NCBI GenBank assembly: GCA_012735585.1
Contig: JAAYGX010000070.1
Location: 1 to 34,438 of the forward strand
Reading direction: 5' to 3'
Length of the DNA: 34,438 nucleotides
Source of the DNA: Tissierella sp.
GTDB taxonomy: Bacteria > Bacillota > Clostridia > Tissierellales > Tissierellaceae
In this document: in pieces, positions 15,850 to 23,605 of the stretch
Layout of the letters: every line of letters starts with the position of its first letter
How positions within the stretch are numbered: position 1 is the first letter of the stretch
Program-made: the position numbers and the translations under genes
The notes under the pieces: generated by a model
Told to the model about the DNA's origin: nothing
What the model saw: only the letters and a program-made list of their open reading frames with translations
Database searches by the model: none

Positions 15850-16389
15850 ATGGAAGAAAGAATAATAGCAGCGGGATTTGGTGGACAAGGAGTAATGGCA
15901 TTAGGTCAAATGCTAACATACGCAGGAATGGTAGAAGACAAAAGAGTATCATGGGTACCATCCTATGGACCAGAGATGAGAGGTGGAACAGCAAACTGCA
16001 ACGTAATCATCTCAGATGACCTAATAGGTTCACCAGTAGTAATAGAGGCAACAACTGCCCTAGTGCTTAATAAACCATCATTAGATAAATTTGAACACTC
16101 CGTAGTACCTGGTGGAAAACTATTTATCAACTCATCACTAATATCAACAAAATCAACAAGAGAAGATATAGATGTATACTATGTACCAGCAAACGACATA
16201 GCTAACGAAATCGGAAACAACAGAGTAGCAAATATGGTCATGCTAGGAGCATATCTAGAAGCAACAAAGATGGTAGGAATGGATTCTATAGAAAAAGCAT
16301 TCTATAAAGTGTTTGGAGAAAACAAAGCCCATTTACTTCCAATAAACAAGGAAGCTTTAGAAAAAGGTGCAGAAGCAGTAAGAAAATAA
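15850..16389 (+). CDS. 2-oxoacid:ferredoxin oxidoreductase, gamma subunit
   Basis: A 179-residue subunit. The ATG at 15850 is taken because GGAGG lies 10 bases before it and the family N-terminus (MEERIIAAGFGGQGVMALGQ) begins there; the frame is open upstream inside the beta gene but that part is not family-like. SWVPSYGPEMRGGTANCNVIIS is the family hallmark. It is the last gene of the operon, 2 bases after the beta stop, and a perfect terminator follows. Confidence 0.92.
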   Translation: MEERIIAAGFGGQGVMALGQMLTYAGMVEDKRVSWVPSYGPEMRGGTANCNVIISDDLIGSPVVIEATTALVLNKPSLDKFEHSVVPGGKLFINSSLISTKSTREDIDVYYVPANDIANEIGNNRVANMVMLGAYLEATKMVGMDSIEKAFYKVFGENKAHLLPINKEALEKGAEAVRK

Positions 16390-16397
16390 ACATATAG

Positions 16398-16428
16398 AAA
16401 GGTGAAAGCTCAAAGCTTTCACCTTTTT
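16398..16428 (+). terminator. Rho-independent terminator of the ptb-vor operon
   Basis: GGTGAAAGCT (16401-16410), CAA loop, AGCTTTCACC (16414-16423), then TTTTT; flanking AAA/TTT extend the stem to 13 pairs. Confidence 0.93.
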
Positions 16429-16449
16429 ATGTCATCCTGCCTGTACCCA

Positions 16450-16511
16450 GCGTATTTCTGGGTGAGCATAGGGAGGGAATTTTGTATCTTTCACTTCCCT
16501 TTAGCATCTAG
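16450..16511 (+). repeat. Degenerate palindromic repeat, copy B
   Basis: Aligns with the repeat at 10977 (32 of 46 bases identical, no gaps, to 16495). ACCCAG (16445-16450) pairs with CTGGGT (16458-16463), and GGGAA with TTCCC further on. Its last bases run into the 3' end of the CsxC-like gene, so the shared CATCTAG may be partly coding. Same orientation as copy A. Confidence 0.55.
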
Positions 16512-17352
16512 TAGTGCCTGCTAATCCTGGAACAGCAACTTGTCTATTTTGTAGGAGTTTAAGTGTTAGTTCAATAACCATTTTTTCCTCAATATCTCTA
16601 AAATATTTTTCTTCAAATGGTAGATTATCATGATGTGGCCTATGACGTCCAATAAATTCATCGAATTCGTATATACTTGCAGAGACTAAATCACAGAAAG
16701 GTAATTCATTGAAATTTTCAGTTCTAAATTGATTAATTTCAGAAAGGTCACCAGATAATAGGCTATCTTTTTCAGCAAAATGTTTATTAGGCAAATCTTT
16801 TTGAACAAAGTATTCAAACTCAGTAACAGTGTTTGTTAATAGTGGTGCAGGTGGTGTTATAAAGGTAATAGGTGTAGATAATTCAAAAGGAACATCTATA
16901 GTGCAATGGCGAATATCTCCGCATACTCCTTGCCTATTTGAGCAATTTCCAGTAGTGTAATCAAGAGTTTTGCGAATAAATCCTTTTATAAAGAGAATAT
17001 TAGTAGGCTGAAGCAAAGTACATTGGGTGACCTTCAGTTTTTTTTTAATATCCTTAATTTCCAAGGCAAACTCAGGTAGTCTTATATTTGCATGAACATT
17101 AAATTGAACCGTAAACTCGGATAATAAAACTGGTACTCTTACGATTACATCACCTGGTAAAGCAACAGGTGTAACAGGTGTATTATCAACATTATCGACA
17201 ACAGTACTATCCACATCTACACAATGATGTCTACCAGAATCACCACAAACATTATCCTTTGGAGTAGTTGGTTTAGCCACAGGTTTTATATCATTGCCCT
17301 TCTTTTCTATAACATTAACGTTACTAACCTTGGTGTTTATAATATTATTCAT
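16501..17352 (-). CDS. CsxC-like spore surface (exosporium-type) protein
   Basis: A 283-residue protein. The start at 17352 has GGAGG nearby. The N-terminal 65 residues are low-complexity with a Cys/His patch (CGDSGRHHCVDVD). Residues about 68-190 form a beta-rich domain: VIVRVPVLLSEFTVQFNV, LPEFALEIKDIKKKLKVTQC, LLQPTNILFIKGFIRKTLDY, and a second Cys/His cluster CSNRQGVCGDIRHC. This is the pattern of SPOCS/DUF3794-related proteins, including the CsxC family named from Clostridium sporogenes exosporium; I make that match from memory of the family. The C-terminal 90 residues are charged and helical. There is no signal peptide, as expected for a mother-cell-made spore layer protein. It lies after dinB on the same strand, behind a large hairpin. 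Confidence 0.65.
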   Translation of the reverse strand: MNNIINTKVSNVNVIEKKGNDIKPVAKPTTPKDNVCGDSGRHHCVDVDSTVVDNVDNTPVTPVALPGDVIVRVPVLLSEFTVQFNVHANIRLPEFALEIKDIKKKLKVTQCTLLQPTNILFIKGFIRKTLDYTTGNCSNRQGVCGDIRHCTIDVPFELSTPITFITPPAPLLTNTVTEFEYFVQKDLPNKHFAEKDSLLSGDLSEINQFRTENFNELPFCDLVSASIYEFDEFIGRHRPHHDNLPFEEKYFRDIEEKMVIELTLKLLQNRQVAVPGLAGTTRC

Positions 17353-17370
17353 ATATGAATTCCTCCATTT

Positions 17371-17410
17371 ACTATATTAGGAAGAGGATTTATCCTTGTC
17401 CTAATATAGT
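17371..17410 (-). promoter_or_regulatory. Large stem-loop in the leader of the CsxC-like gene
   Basis: ACTATATTAGG (17371-17381) is the exact inverse of CCTAATATAGT (17400-17410), and the inner bases add GGAT/ATCC, giving a nearly 20-base-pair hairpin. On the minus strand it falls after the dinB stop and ends 5 bases before GGAGG. There is no T run after it, so a simple terminator is unlikely; an operator or RNA leader element fits better. Confidence 0.55.
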
Positions 17411-17444
17411 TTATTCATGGAGTGGACAAAGGGTGAATAATTTA

Positions 17445-18491
17445 TTAATCAAAAAATGAAAGTTGTTCCATATCAGCGGGAGAAAGATTTGAAACAGTTA
17501 TTCCAATCAGCCTAACTTTTTTAGACAAATTAACTTCTTCTAATAATGATATAGCTACATCATATATATCATTAGCAGAATTTATGAAATAAGTAAGGGT
17601 TTTACTTCTGGTGATTACCTTAAAATCTTCGTATTTGATTTTTAAACTGACGGTTTTTCCAGTAAAATTGTCCTTATCCAATGCTGATTCGATTTCCAGT
17701 GAAAATTCATAAAGATAAGATTTGAGAATATCTTTATTATCTGTATCTTCGAAAGTAGTCTCAGTGCCTAGGGATTTCCTTTCTCTTTCAGTATCAATCA
17801 CTCTAGTGTCTATACCTCTGATTCGACTATATATTTCATTACCATGTTTTCCGAAAAACCCTACTAGGAAATCTTCGCTTAACCTAAGTAAATCTGCAAT
17901 CGTATATATTCCAATATTATTAAGTTTTTCAGCTGATTTGGGACCTATACCATGTACCTTTTTAACACTTAAAGGCAGCAAAATCTCAGGTACCATGTCA
18001 TAACTGATGATTTTCATTCCATTTGGCTTGTTCCAATCAGATGCCAGTTTTGCAAGGAACTTATTATAGGATATTCCAACAGACAAGGTAAGTCCAGTAG
18101 TGTTAAATACCCTTCTTTTTATTTCCTTAGCCACATCCACTGGGTCCATATCCAAATTAGAAATATCAAGATAAGCCTCATCAACAGAAACAGGCTCAAC
18201 TAAATCAGTAAAATCATAATAAATACTGAATATTTGCCTTGAAACTTCTTTATACCTATGCATCCGCACAGGTAAATAAATACCATTAGGGCAAAGCTTC
18301 TTAGCCATAAATCCAGGCATAGCAGAATGGACCCCATATTTTCTAGCCACATAATTAGCAGTGGTCACCACACCATGGTTAGAAGATCCACCAACTATGA
18401 TAGGCTTACCTTTTAAATGAGGATGATCCTGCTCCTCTACAGATGCATAAAAAGCATCCATATCTATATGTAATATATTTAGTTTATTCAT
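17445..18491 (-). CDS. dinB: DNA polymerase IV (Y-family translesion polymerase)
   Basis: A 348-residue error-prone polymerase that copies past lesions. The ATG at 18491 is chosen since GGTGAT lies directly before it; GTG at 18500 overlaps that site. Palm catalytic motifs HIDMDAFYASVEEQ (about 6-19) and SVDEAYLDIS (about 100-109) have the three acidic residues. VHGIGPKSAEKL marks the helix-hairpin-helix thumb, and the little-finger domain runs from about 230 (RKSLGTETTFED). The C-terminus ends SPADMEQLSFFD; QLSFF is a good beta-clamp binding motif. No LexA box of the Bacillus type was found upstream. Confidence 0.95.
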   Translation of the reverse strand: MNKLNILHIDMDAFYASVEEQDHPHLKGKPIIVGGSSNHGVVTTANYVARKYGVHSAMPGFMAKKLCPNGIYLPVRMHRYKEVSRQIFSIYYDFTDLVEPVSVDEAYLDISNLDMDPVDVAKEIKRRVFNTTGLTLSVGISYNKFLAKLASDWNKPNGMKIISYDMVPEILLPLSVKKVHGIGPKSAEKLNNIGIYTIADLLRLSEDFLVGFFGKHGNEIYSRIRGIDTRVIDTERERKSLGTETTFEDTDNKDILKSYLYEFSLEIESALDKDNFTGKTVSLKIKYEDFKVITRSKTLTYFINSANDIYDVAISLLEEVNLSKKVRLIGITVSNLSPADMEQLSFFD

Positions 18492-18623
18492 ATTTATCAC
18501 CGATGTATATTATATAATATGGGGATTGGATAAACTAGTTGGGGGTATTTTAGTGTAATTTATTTATCTATTATACAAACACTATGTTATACTAATACTA
18601 ATATTTATTAGCGGAGAAATATA

Positions 18624-18666
18624 AAAAGTGGGACGGTACTCCTGACCCAGGTCACTGTCTCTTTTT
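18624..18666 (+). repeat. REP-like hairpin in the cca leader, terminator/attenuator-shaped
   Basis: GGGACGGT (18630-18637) pairs with ACTGTCTC (18654-18661) with wobble pairs, and an inner CCTG-ACC-CAGG stem closes the top; five T's follow at 18662-18666. It is GC-rich in an AT-rich region and its wording (GTGGGACGGTACTCCTG) resembles the REP palindromes mobilised by REP-associated tyrosine transposases in Clostridia, a match from memory. It lies one base before the GGAGG of cca. Confidence 0.5.
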
Positions 18667-18677
18667 GGAGGATGCCT

Positions 18678-20015
18678 ATGATATTTAATTTGCCTGATTA
18701 TGTTAATGTGGTTTTAAATAGATTGAAAGAATATGGATTTGATGGATATATAGTCGGAGGTAGTGTTCGAGATATATTACTAGGCAAGGCCCCACATGAC
18801 TATGATGTGACCACCAATGCTAAGCCTGATGAAATCCAAGAGATATTTAAGGATTTTAAAACTGTCTCTGTTGGAAAAGAATTTGGCACTATTGTAGTTG
18901 TACAAGATGAGGGAAGTATAGAGGTCACCACCTATAGAATAGAAGGAAAATATTTAGATGGAAGAAAACCATCTGAAGTTACTTTTTCCAATAAAATAGA
19001 AGAGGATCTAAGTCGTAGGGATTTCACCATTAATTCCATGGCCTATAGCCATCTCCAAGGATTAATAGATCCTTTTAATGGTAGGCAGGATTTGGGCTTA
19101 AAAATAATTAGAACAGTAGGCAATCCCAAAGAAAGATTTGCTGAAGATCATCTTCGAATATTAAGAGGAGTTAGATTTGCTACCCAACTTGGATTTAAAA
19201 TAGAGGATGAAACTTATACAGCTTCTAGAAAAATGAGCTACTCATTGTCCAATATAAGTAATGAAAGAGTTAGGGAAGAATTATTTAAGATACTTCTATC
19301 AAGAAAGCCTTCCTATGGTATAAGACTTATGAATGAGCTTGAAATCCTTGATATTATATTACCTGAGTTAAAGCCTACTGTTGGCTTTAACCAGCAGAAT
19401 CCTTATCATGATAAAAATGTATTTGACCATACCTTATGTGTAGTAGATAATGTATCTAATGTACTTGAAATTAGATTAGCAGCTTTATTTCATGATATTG
19501 GTAAGCCTCATACCTTTACGATAGATGAAAAAGGTATTGGACATTTTTATGATCACGATTATGTTGGTGTTAAGATGACTAAAGAAATACTCACTAGACT
19601 GAAATGTCCAAATGATTTAATCAAAGATGTCCTACTTTTAATTGGAGATCATATGACAAAGAGCAGAGATATGAAGGATAAAGGCCTAAAAAGGTTGATT
19701 AGTAGAGTAGGAGAACATAGAATTTTTCATCTAATGGAGCTTCAAAAAATCGATCGAATGTGTACCAATCCTTTGGCAGATGTGGACTTTTTTGAAGAGA
19801 GAATCACTAATATTACCCGCATTTTAGATAATCATGAAGCCTATGAAAAAAATCACCTTGCAATTGACGGTTATGATATAATAAACTTAGGATATGTTCA
19901 GGGTAATATTATTGGAGAAATTTTGGATTATTTGATGGAAAAGGTATTATCCAATCCTGAGTTAAATAATAAAGAGAAATTAATTGAATTAGTTAAAAAT
20001 AAATATAAATTATAA
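18678..20015 (+). CDS. cca: CCA tRNA nucleotidyltransferase (CCA-adding enzyme) with HD domain
   Basis: Adds or repairs the CCA end of tRNAs. The ATG at 18678 is preferred to the one at 18672, because GGAGG (18667-18671) touches the first. The nucleotidyltransferase head has GYIVGGSVRDILLGKAPHDYD (GGS and DxD motifs), then RRDFTINSMAY, RFAEDHLRILRGVRF and the SNERVREEL neck motif. Residues about 255-365 are an HD domain: LFHDIGKPHTF and DHDYVG, found in some class II enzymes with phosphatase or phosphodiesterase activity. The length (445 aa) is in range. It is first of a likely cca-glmM-degV-mnmA operon with gaps of 13-26 bases. Confidence 0.93.
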   Translation: MIFNLPDYVNVVLNRLKEYGFDGYIVGGSVRDILLGKAPHDYDVTTNAKPDEIQEIFKDFKTVSVGKEFGTIVVVQDEGSIEVTTYRIEGKYLDGRKPSEVTFSNKIEEDLSRRDFTINSMAYSHLQGLIDPFNGRQDLGLKIIRTVGNPKERFAEDHLRILRGVRFATQLGFKIEDETYTASRKMSYSLSNISNERVREELFKILLSRKPSYGIRLMNELEILDIILPELKPTVGFNQQNPYHDKNVFDHTLCVVDNVSNVLEIRLAALFHDIGKPHTFTIDEKGIGHFYDHDYVGVKMTKEILTRLKCPNDLIKDVLLLIGDHMTKSRDMKDKGLKRLISRVGEHRIFHLMELQKIDRMCTNPLADVDFFEERITNITRILDNHEAYEKNHLAIDGYDIINLGYVQGNIIGEILDYLMEKVLSNPELNNKEKLIELVKNKYKL

Positions 20016-20041
20016 GATCAATGTTACAAGGGGGACTAACT

Positions 20042-21385
20042 TTGTCAAGATTATTTGGTACAGACGGTATCAGAGGAGTTGCAAATAAAGAATTAACGCC
20101 TGAATTGGCTTTTGAAGTAGGAAGGGCTGCTGCCGCTACAATATGCAATTGTAAAGAAGGTAAGATTCTAGTAGGTAAGGATACGAGGGCTTCAGGTGAT
20201 ATGTTAGAATCTGCACTTGTTGCCGGAATTACATCCATGGGATTGGACGTTATTTTAGTGGGTATTATACCTACGCCAGCAGTAGCATATTTAACTAGAA
20301 AATACAAGGCTTTAGCTGGAGTGGTCATATCAGCATCACATAATCCAGGAGAATATAATGGCATTAAAATCTTCGATTCAAAGGGTTTAAAATTACCAGA
20401 CCAGGTAGAAGGAGAAATAGAAGAGATTATATTAGATAAAAAACAAATAGACAATAGACCTACTGGAGCTCAGATCGGTTATATCATGCATGAGAAAAAT
20501 GGTTCAAGGGATTATATAGATTACTTAAAATCAACTATTAATATCGATCTTACAGGCATGAAAATAGCCATGGATTGTGGGCATGGGGCTTTATACAAAA
20601 TTGGTCCTGAAATTATCAAAGAGCTCAATGGGCAGGTGGTAGTAGTTAATAATAGCCCAGATGGCATGAACATAAATAGGGATTGTGGTTCGACGAATCC
20701 AGATATTATCAGGGATTTAGTAATAAAGGAAAAGGCTGATATAGGTATTTCATTTGACGGCGATGGAGATAGGATCATAGCAGTTGACAACAAAGGTAAT
20801 TTAATCGATGGTGACCATATCTTAGCCATATGTGCAACCCATTTAAAGAAAGAAGGCAAGCTAACCAATAATACAGTTGTAGGCACAGTAATGACCAATA
20901 TGGGTCTCGATGTATATTTAAAAGAAAATGGTATGGATATAGTAAAAACTTCAGTTGGGGATCGATATGTTTTGGAGGAAATGCTACAATCAAACTATGT
21001 AATAGGCGGTGAACAATCAGGCCATATAATTTTCTTGGAATATAATACAACAGGTGATGGATTAGCTACAGGATTACATTTACTAGAAGTAGTAAAGGAA
21101 ACGGGTAAGACTTTAGAAGAATTAAACAATTTGATGACAAATTACCCACAAGTTCTAATAAATGCAAAAGTTGACAATCATAAGAAATATAGTTACTTTG
21201 AAGACGAAATCATAAAAACAGAAATAGAGAAAATAGAGGAAATGTTTCACGGTCAAGGTAGAGTAGTTATTAGACCATCTGGTACAGAACCATTGGTTAG
21301 GGTAATGATTGAAGGTAAGAACCAAGAAGAAATTACTAAAATTGCAAAAGATTTAGCACAGATAATAGAAAAAAGAATAGGTTAA
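20042..21385 (+). CDS. glmM: Phosphoglucosamine mutase GlmM
   Basis: Converts glucosamine-6-phosphate to glucosamine-1-phosphate for UDP-GlcNAc and peptidoglycan. TTG at 20042 is the chosen start: AAGGGGG lies 8 bases before, and the product then begins MSRLFGTDGIRGVAN as in the family, 447 aa (usual 448). ATG at 20021, in frame, would add seven residues and overlap the ribosome binding site. The active-site serine is in VISASHNPGEYNGIK, the metal loop in SFDGDGDRII, the sugar loop in GGEQSGHI and the phosphate loop in RPSGTEPLVRV. In many Firmicutes it follows cdaR and GlmM inhibits CdaA; here it is in a different operon. Confidence 0.96.
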   Translation: MSRLFGTDGIRGVANKELTPELAFEVGRAAAATICNCKEGKILVGKDTRASGDMLESALVAGITSMGLDVILVGIIPTPAVAYLTRKYKALAGVVISASHNPGEYNGIKIFDSKGLKLPDQVEGEIEEIILDKKQIDNRPTGAQIGYIMHEKNGSRDYIDYLKSTINIDLTGMKIAMDCGHGALYKIGPEIIKELNGQVVVVNNSPDGMNINRDCGSTNPDIIRDLVIKEKADIGISFDGDGDRIIAVDNKGNLIDGDHILAICATHLKKEGKLTNNTVVGTVMTNMGLDVYLKENGMDIVKTSVGDRYVLEEMLQSNYVIGGEQSGHIIFLEYNTTGDGLATGLHLLEVVKETGKTLEELNNLMTNYPQVLINAKVDNHKKYSYFEDEIIKTEIEKIEEMFHGQGRVVIRPSGTEPLVRVMIEGKNQEEITKIAKDLAQIIEKRIG

Positions 21386-21406
21386 TATATAATTAATGGG
21401 GGTCAA

Positions 21407-22240
21407 ATGATGAAGTTTAAAATTGTAGCTGATAGCAGCTGTGACTTAAATGAAGACTTAAAGAAGAATATGGATGTAAAATTGGTACCGTTTAAAATAG
21501 ATGTGGATGAGGATTCATTTATAGATGATGAGAATTTAAATGTCTCAGACTTAATAAGTAAAATGAATGCAAGTCCAAACCCAATCAAGACATCTTGCCC
21601 TTCGCCAGGGGATTTTGCAAAGGAATATGATGCTGATAGCGTATATGTAGTAACGATCTCAGAACAATTATCGGGAACATATAATAGTGCAATACTAGCT
21701 AAGGATATGGTTTTAGAAACTTCACCGGAGAAATTCATCCATATATTCAATTCAAAATCAGCAAGTGTAGGAGAGACCTTAATTGCAATGAAGATTAAAG
21801 AGTGTATAGATGAGAAACTTTCAAATGTACAATTGGTTGAGAAGGTGGATAAATTTATAGATGATATGAGAACATACTTTATCTCTGATGATCTGAGTAA
21901 CTTGGTGAAAAATGGTAGAATATCTAAAACAAAAGGACTTTTAATCAATGCTTTAAACATAAAACCAATAATGAGAGCAACTCCAGATGGAAATATAGAG
22001 GCGATTGATAAGGCAAGAGGTAGCAAAAAAGCTTTCAAGAAACTAATAGATATCATTGGAGAATCGAGTATAAAATTTGAAGAAAGAATAGTTGCCATAT
22101 CCCATGCAGATGCTTTACAAAAAGCATTGGACTTGAAAGAAGATTTAAAGAAATATAATTTTAAAGATATAATAATTGTTGAGACGAAAGGACTAAGTAC
22201 TGGATACGTTAATGACGGTGGAGTTATTTTAGCGTTTTAG
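21407..22240 (+). CDS. DegV family fatty-acid-binding protein
   Basis: A 277-residue protein of the DegV (FakB-like) fold that binds a fatty acid. N-terminal FKIVADSSCDL, the loop TSCPSPGDFAKEY, VVTISEQLSGTYNSA, FNSKSASVGETL and the C-terminal GLSTGYVNDGGVI are family signatures; the T-S and S-G-T motifs contact the lipid carboxylate in FakB. Two adjacent ATGs (21407, 21410) are possible; GGGGG upstream slightly favours the second. Without a fakA gene here, a role in exogenous fatty-acid phosphorylation is not shown. It is third in the cca-glmM-degV-mnmA unit. Confidence 0.92.
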   Translation: MMKFKIVADSSCDLNEDLKKNMDVKLVPFKIDVDEDSFIDDENLNVSDLISKMNASPNPIKTSCPSPGDFAKEYDADSVYVVTISEQLSGTYNSAILAKDMVLETSPEKFIHIFNSKSASVGETLIAMKIKECIDEKLSNVQLVEKVDKFIDDMRTYFISDDLSNLVKNGRISKTKGLLINALNIKPIMRATPDGNIEAIDKARGSKKAFKKLIDIIGESSIKFEERIVAISHADALQKALDLKEDLKKYNFKDIIIVETKGLSTGYVNDGGVILAF

Positions 22241-22253
22241 AAAGGTGAAATAG

Positions 22254-23336
22254 ATGAAGAAAAAGGTAGTACTAGGGATGAGCGGTGGTGTTGACTCATC
22301 TGTAGCTGCATATGTACTTAAGCAGCAAGGATATGAGGTTATAGGTGTTACACTAAGTCAAATACCCCATGATGAAGTATATGATGAAAATGCAGGTGGT
22401 TGCTGTTCAATATCTTCAGTTTTTGATGCAAAAGAAGTTGCCCATGAATTAGATATACCCCACTATGTATTGAATTTTAGAGGACTTTTTGAGAGAAAGG
22501 TTATAGATTATTTTGTAGATGAATATCTACAAGGAAGAACACCAAATCCATGTTTAGCATGTAATAAATTCATAAGATTTAGTGAGTTTTTAGAAAAAGC
22601 GAAGGGTTTAGGCGCTGATTATTTAGCTACAGGTCATTATGCTGTAGTGGAAAAGGACGAAAAAACAGGTAGGTATCTGATGAAGAAAAGTGAGGATACT
22701 CAGAAGGATCAGACTTATTTCTTACACCAAATGACCCAACATCAACTTGGAAATACACTATTTCCATTAGGTGGCTATACAAAGGATAAGGTTCGAAAGA
22801 TTGCCGAGGAAATAGGTCTATATATTCATAATAAACCAGATAGTGAAGAGATATGCTTTATACCAGATGATGATCATGGTAGTTTTATAAAACATAGGGC
22901 TCCTGATAAGGTCCTTTCGGGAAACTTTGTTGATACTTCTGGTAATATTCTAGGTCAGCATAAAGGAATCGTATACTATACAATAGGACAGAGAAAGGGC
23001 TTAGGTATTGCCCTTGGGAAGAAAGTCTTTGTACAAAGTATAGACCCAATAAAAAATGAAGTTGTATTAGGTGATGAAGAGGGTATATATAAAAGTAGAT
23101 TCTTTGCAAATGATATAAATTTCATTCCATTTGAAGAATTGTCAGGAGAAATGGAAGTTACTGCTAAGATTAGATATGGAATGAAAGAGGCAAAGGCAAA
23201 GATTAAACCTTATAAAGATGGTGTAATGGTTGAATTTGACCAACCACAAAGGGCCATAACAAAGAGTCAAGCTGTAGTTTTCTACGACGGAGATATCGTA
23301 GTAGGTGGAGGTTTAATTAGAGAAATATTTGATTAA
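22254..23336 (+). CDS. mnmA: tRNA-specific 2-thiouridylase MnmA
   Basis: Places sulphur on U34 of tRNAs for Lys, Glu and Gln. At 360 residues it is the normal length. PP-loop ATP motif [15 protein letters not shown] near the N-terminus; the catalytic cysteines are in [14 protein letters not shown] (about 98-111) and [13 protein letters not shown] (about 199-211). [14 protein letters not shown] is the family's central-domain signature, and [19 protein letters not shown] the C-terminal one. AAAGGTGA precedes the ATG. It is last of the operon; tRNA-Leu follows on its own promoter. I see no terminator between the mnmA stop and that promoter. Confidence 0.96.
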   Translation: MKKKVVLGMSGGVDSSVAAYVLKQQGYEVIGVTLSQIPHDEVYDENAGGCCSISSVFDAKEVAHELDIPHYVLNFRGLFERKVIDYFVDEYLQGRTPNPCLACNKFIRFSEFLEKAKGLGADYLATGHYAVVEKDEKTGRYLMKKSEDTQKDQTYFLHQMTQHQLGNTLFPLGGYTKDKVRKIAEEIGLYIHNKPDSEEICFIPDDDHGSFIKHRAPDKVLSGNFVDTSGNILGQHKGIVYYTIGQRKGLGIALGKKVFVQSIDPIKNEVVLGDEEGIYKSRFFANDINFIPFEELSGEMEVTAKIRYGMKEAKAKIKPYKDGVMVEFDQPQRAITKSQAVVFYDGDIVVGGGLIREIFD

Positions 23337-23343
23337 AAAATTA

Positions 23344-23371
23344 TTGACAAATCCTAATTGGGTGGTATAAT
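23344..23371 (+). promoter_or_regulatory. Strong sigma-A promoter of tRNA-Leu
   Basis: Perfect TTGACA (23344-23349) and TATAAT (23366-23371), 16 bases apart, 21 bases before the mature tRNA. The best consensus promoter in the window. Confidence 0.92.
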
Positions 23372-23392
23372 ATTAGAGTAGTTAATATTTAT

Positions 23393-23476
23393 GCGGGAGT
23401 GGCGGAATTGGCAGACGCGCTAGACTTAGGATCTAGTGTCATTGACGTGGGGGTTCAAGTCCTCTTTCCCGCACCA
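23393..23476 (+). tRNA. tRNA-Leu(UAG), CCA encoded
   Basis: The acceptor arm GCGGGAG pairs with TTCCCGC (one G-U), followed by discriminator A and an encoded CCA. The anticodon stem-loop is CTAGA-CTTAGGA-TCTAG, so the anticodon is TAG, reading CUA and related Leu codons. A long variable arm (GTC ATT GAC) and the T arm with GGTTCAAGTCC confirm a class II Leu tRNA. Confidence 0.96.
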
Positions 23477-23478
23477 CA

Positions 23479-23507
23479 CAAACCAATGGGATTTCCATTG
23501 GTTTTTC
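23479..23507 (+). terminator. Rho-independent terminator after tRNA-Leu
   Basis: AACCAATGG (23481-23489), GATTT loop, CCATTGGTT (23495-23503), then T's. Confidence 0.92.
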
Positions 23508-23527
23508 TATTGTTTGAAATATATAGA

Positions 23528-23555
23528 TTGTTATGATAAAATTTTATGATATAAT
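23528..23555 (+). promoter_or_regulatory. Likely sigma-A promoter of tig
   Basis: TTGTTA (23528-23533), 16 bases, TATAAT (23550-23555). Perfect -10 and 4 of 6 in the -35; the leader to the trigger factor start is about 45 bases. Confidence 0.55.
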
Positions 23556-23605
23556 ATTATGGATAAAAAGGAAAATTAGAAAAAATTTGAGGAGGATACA
23601 ATATA

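Noticed and set aside
20521-20898. Minus-strand frames inside glmM (20521-20898, 20775-21050)
   Set aside because: Shadows of a complete GlmM with all active-site loops.
21403-22098. 231-codon minus-strand frame opposite degV
   Set aside because: Although long, it is Ser/Phe/Leu-rich without motifs, and the plus-strand DegV protein is complete and in operon spacing.
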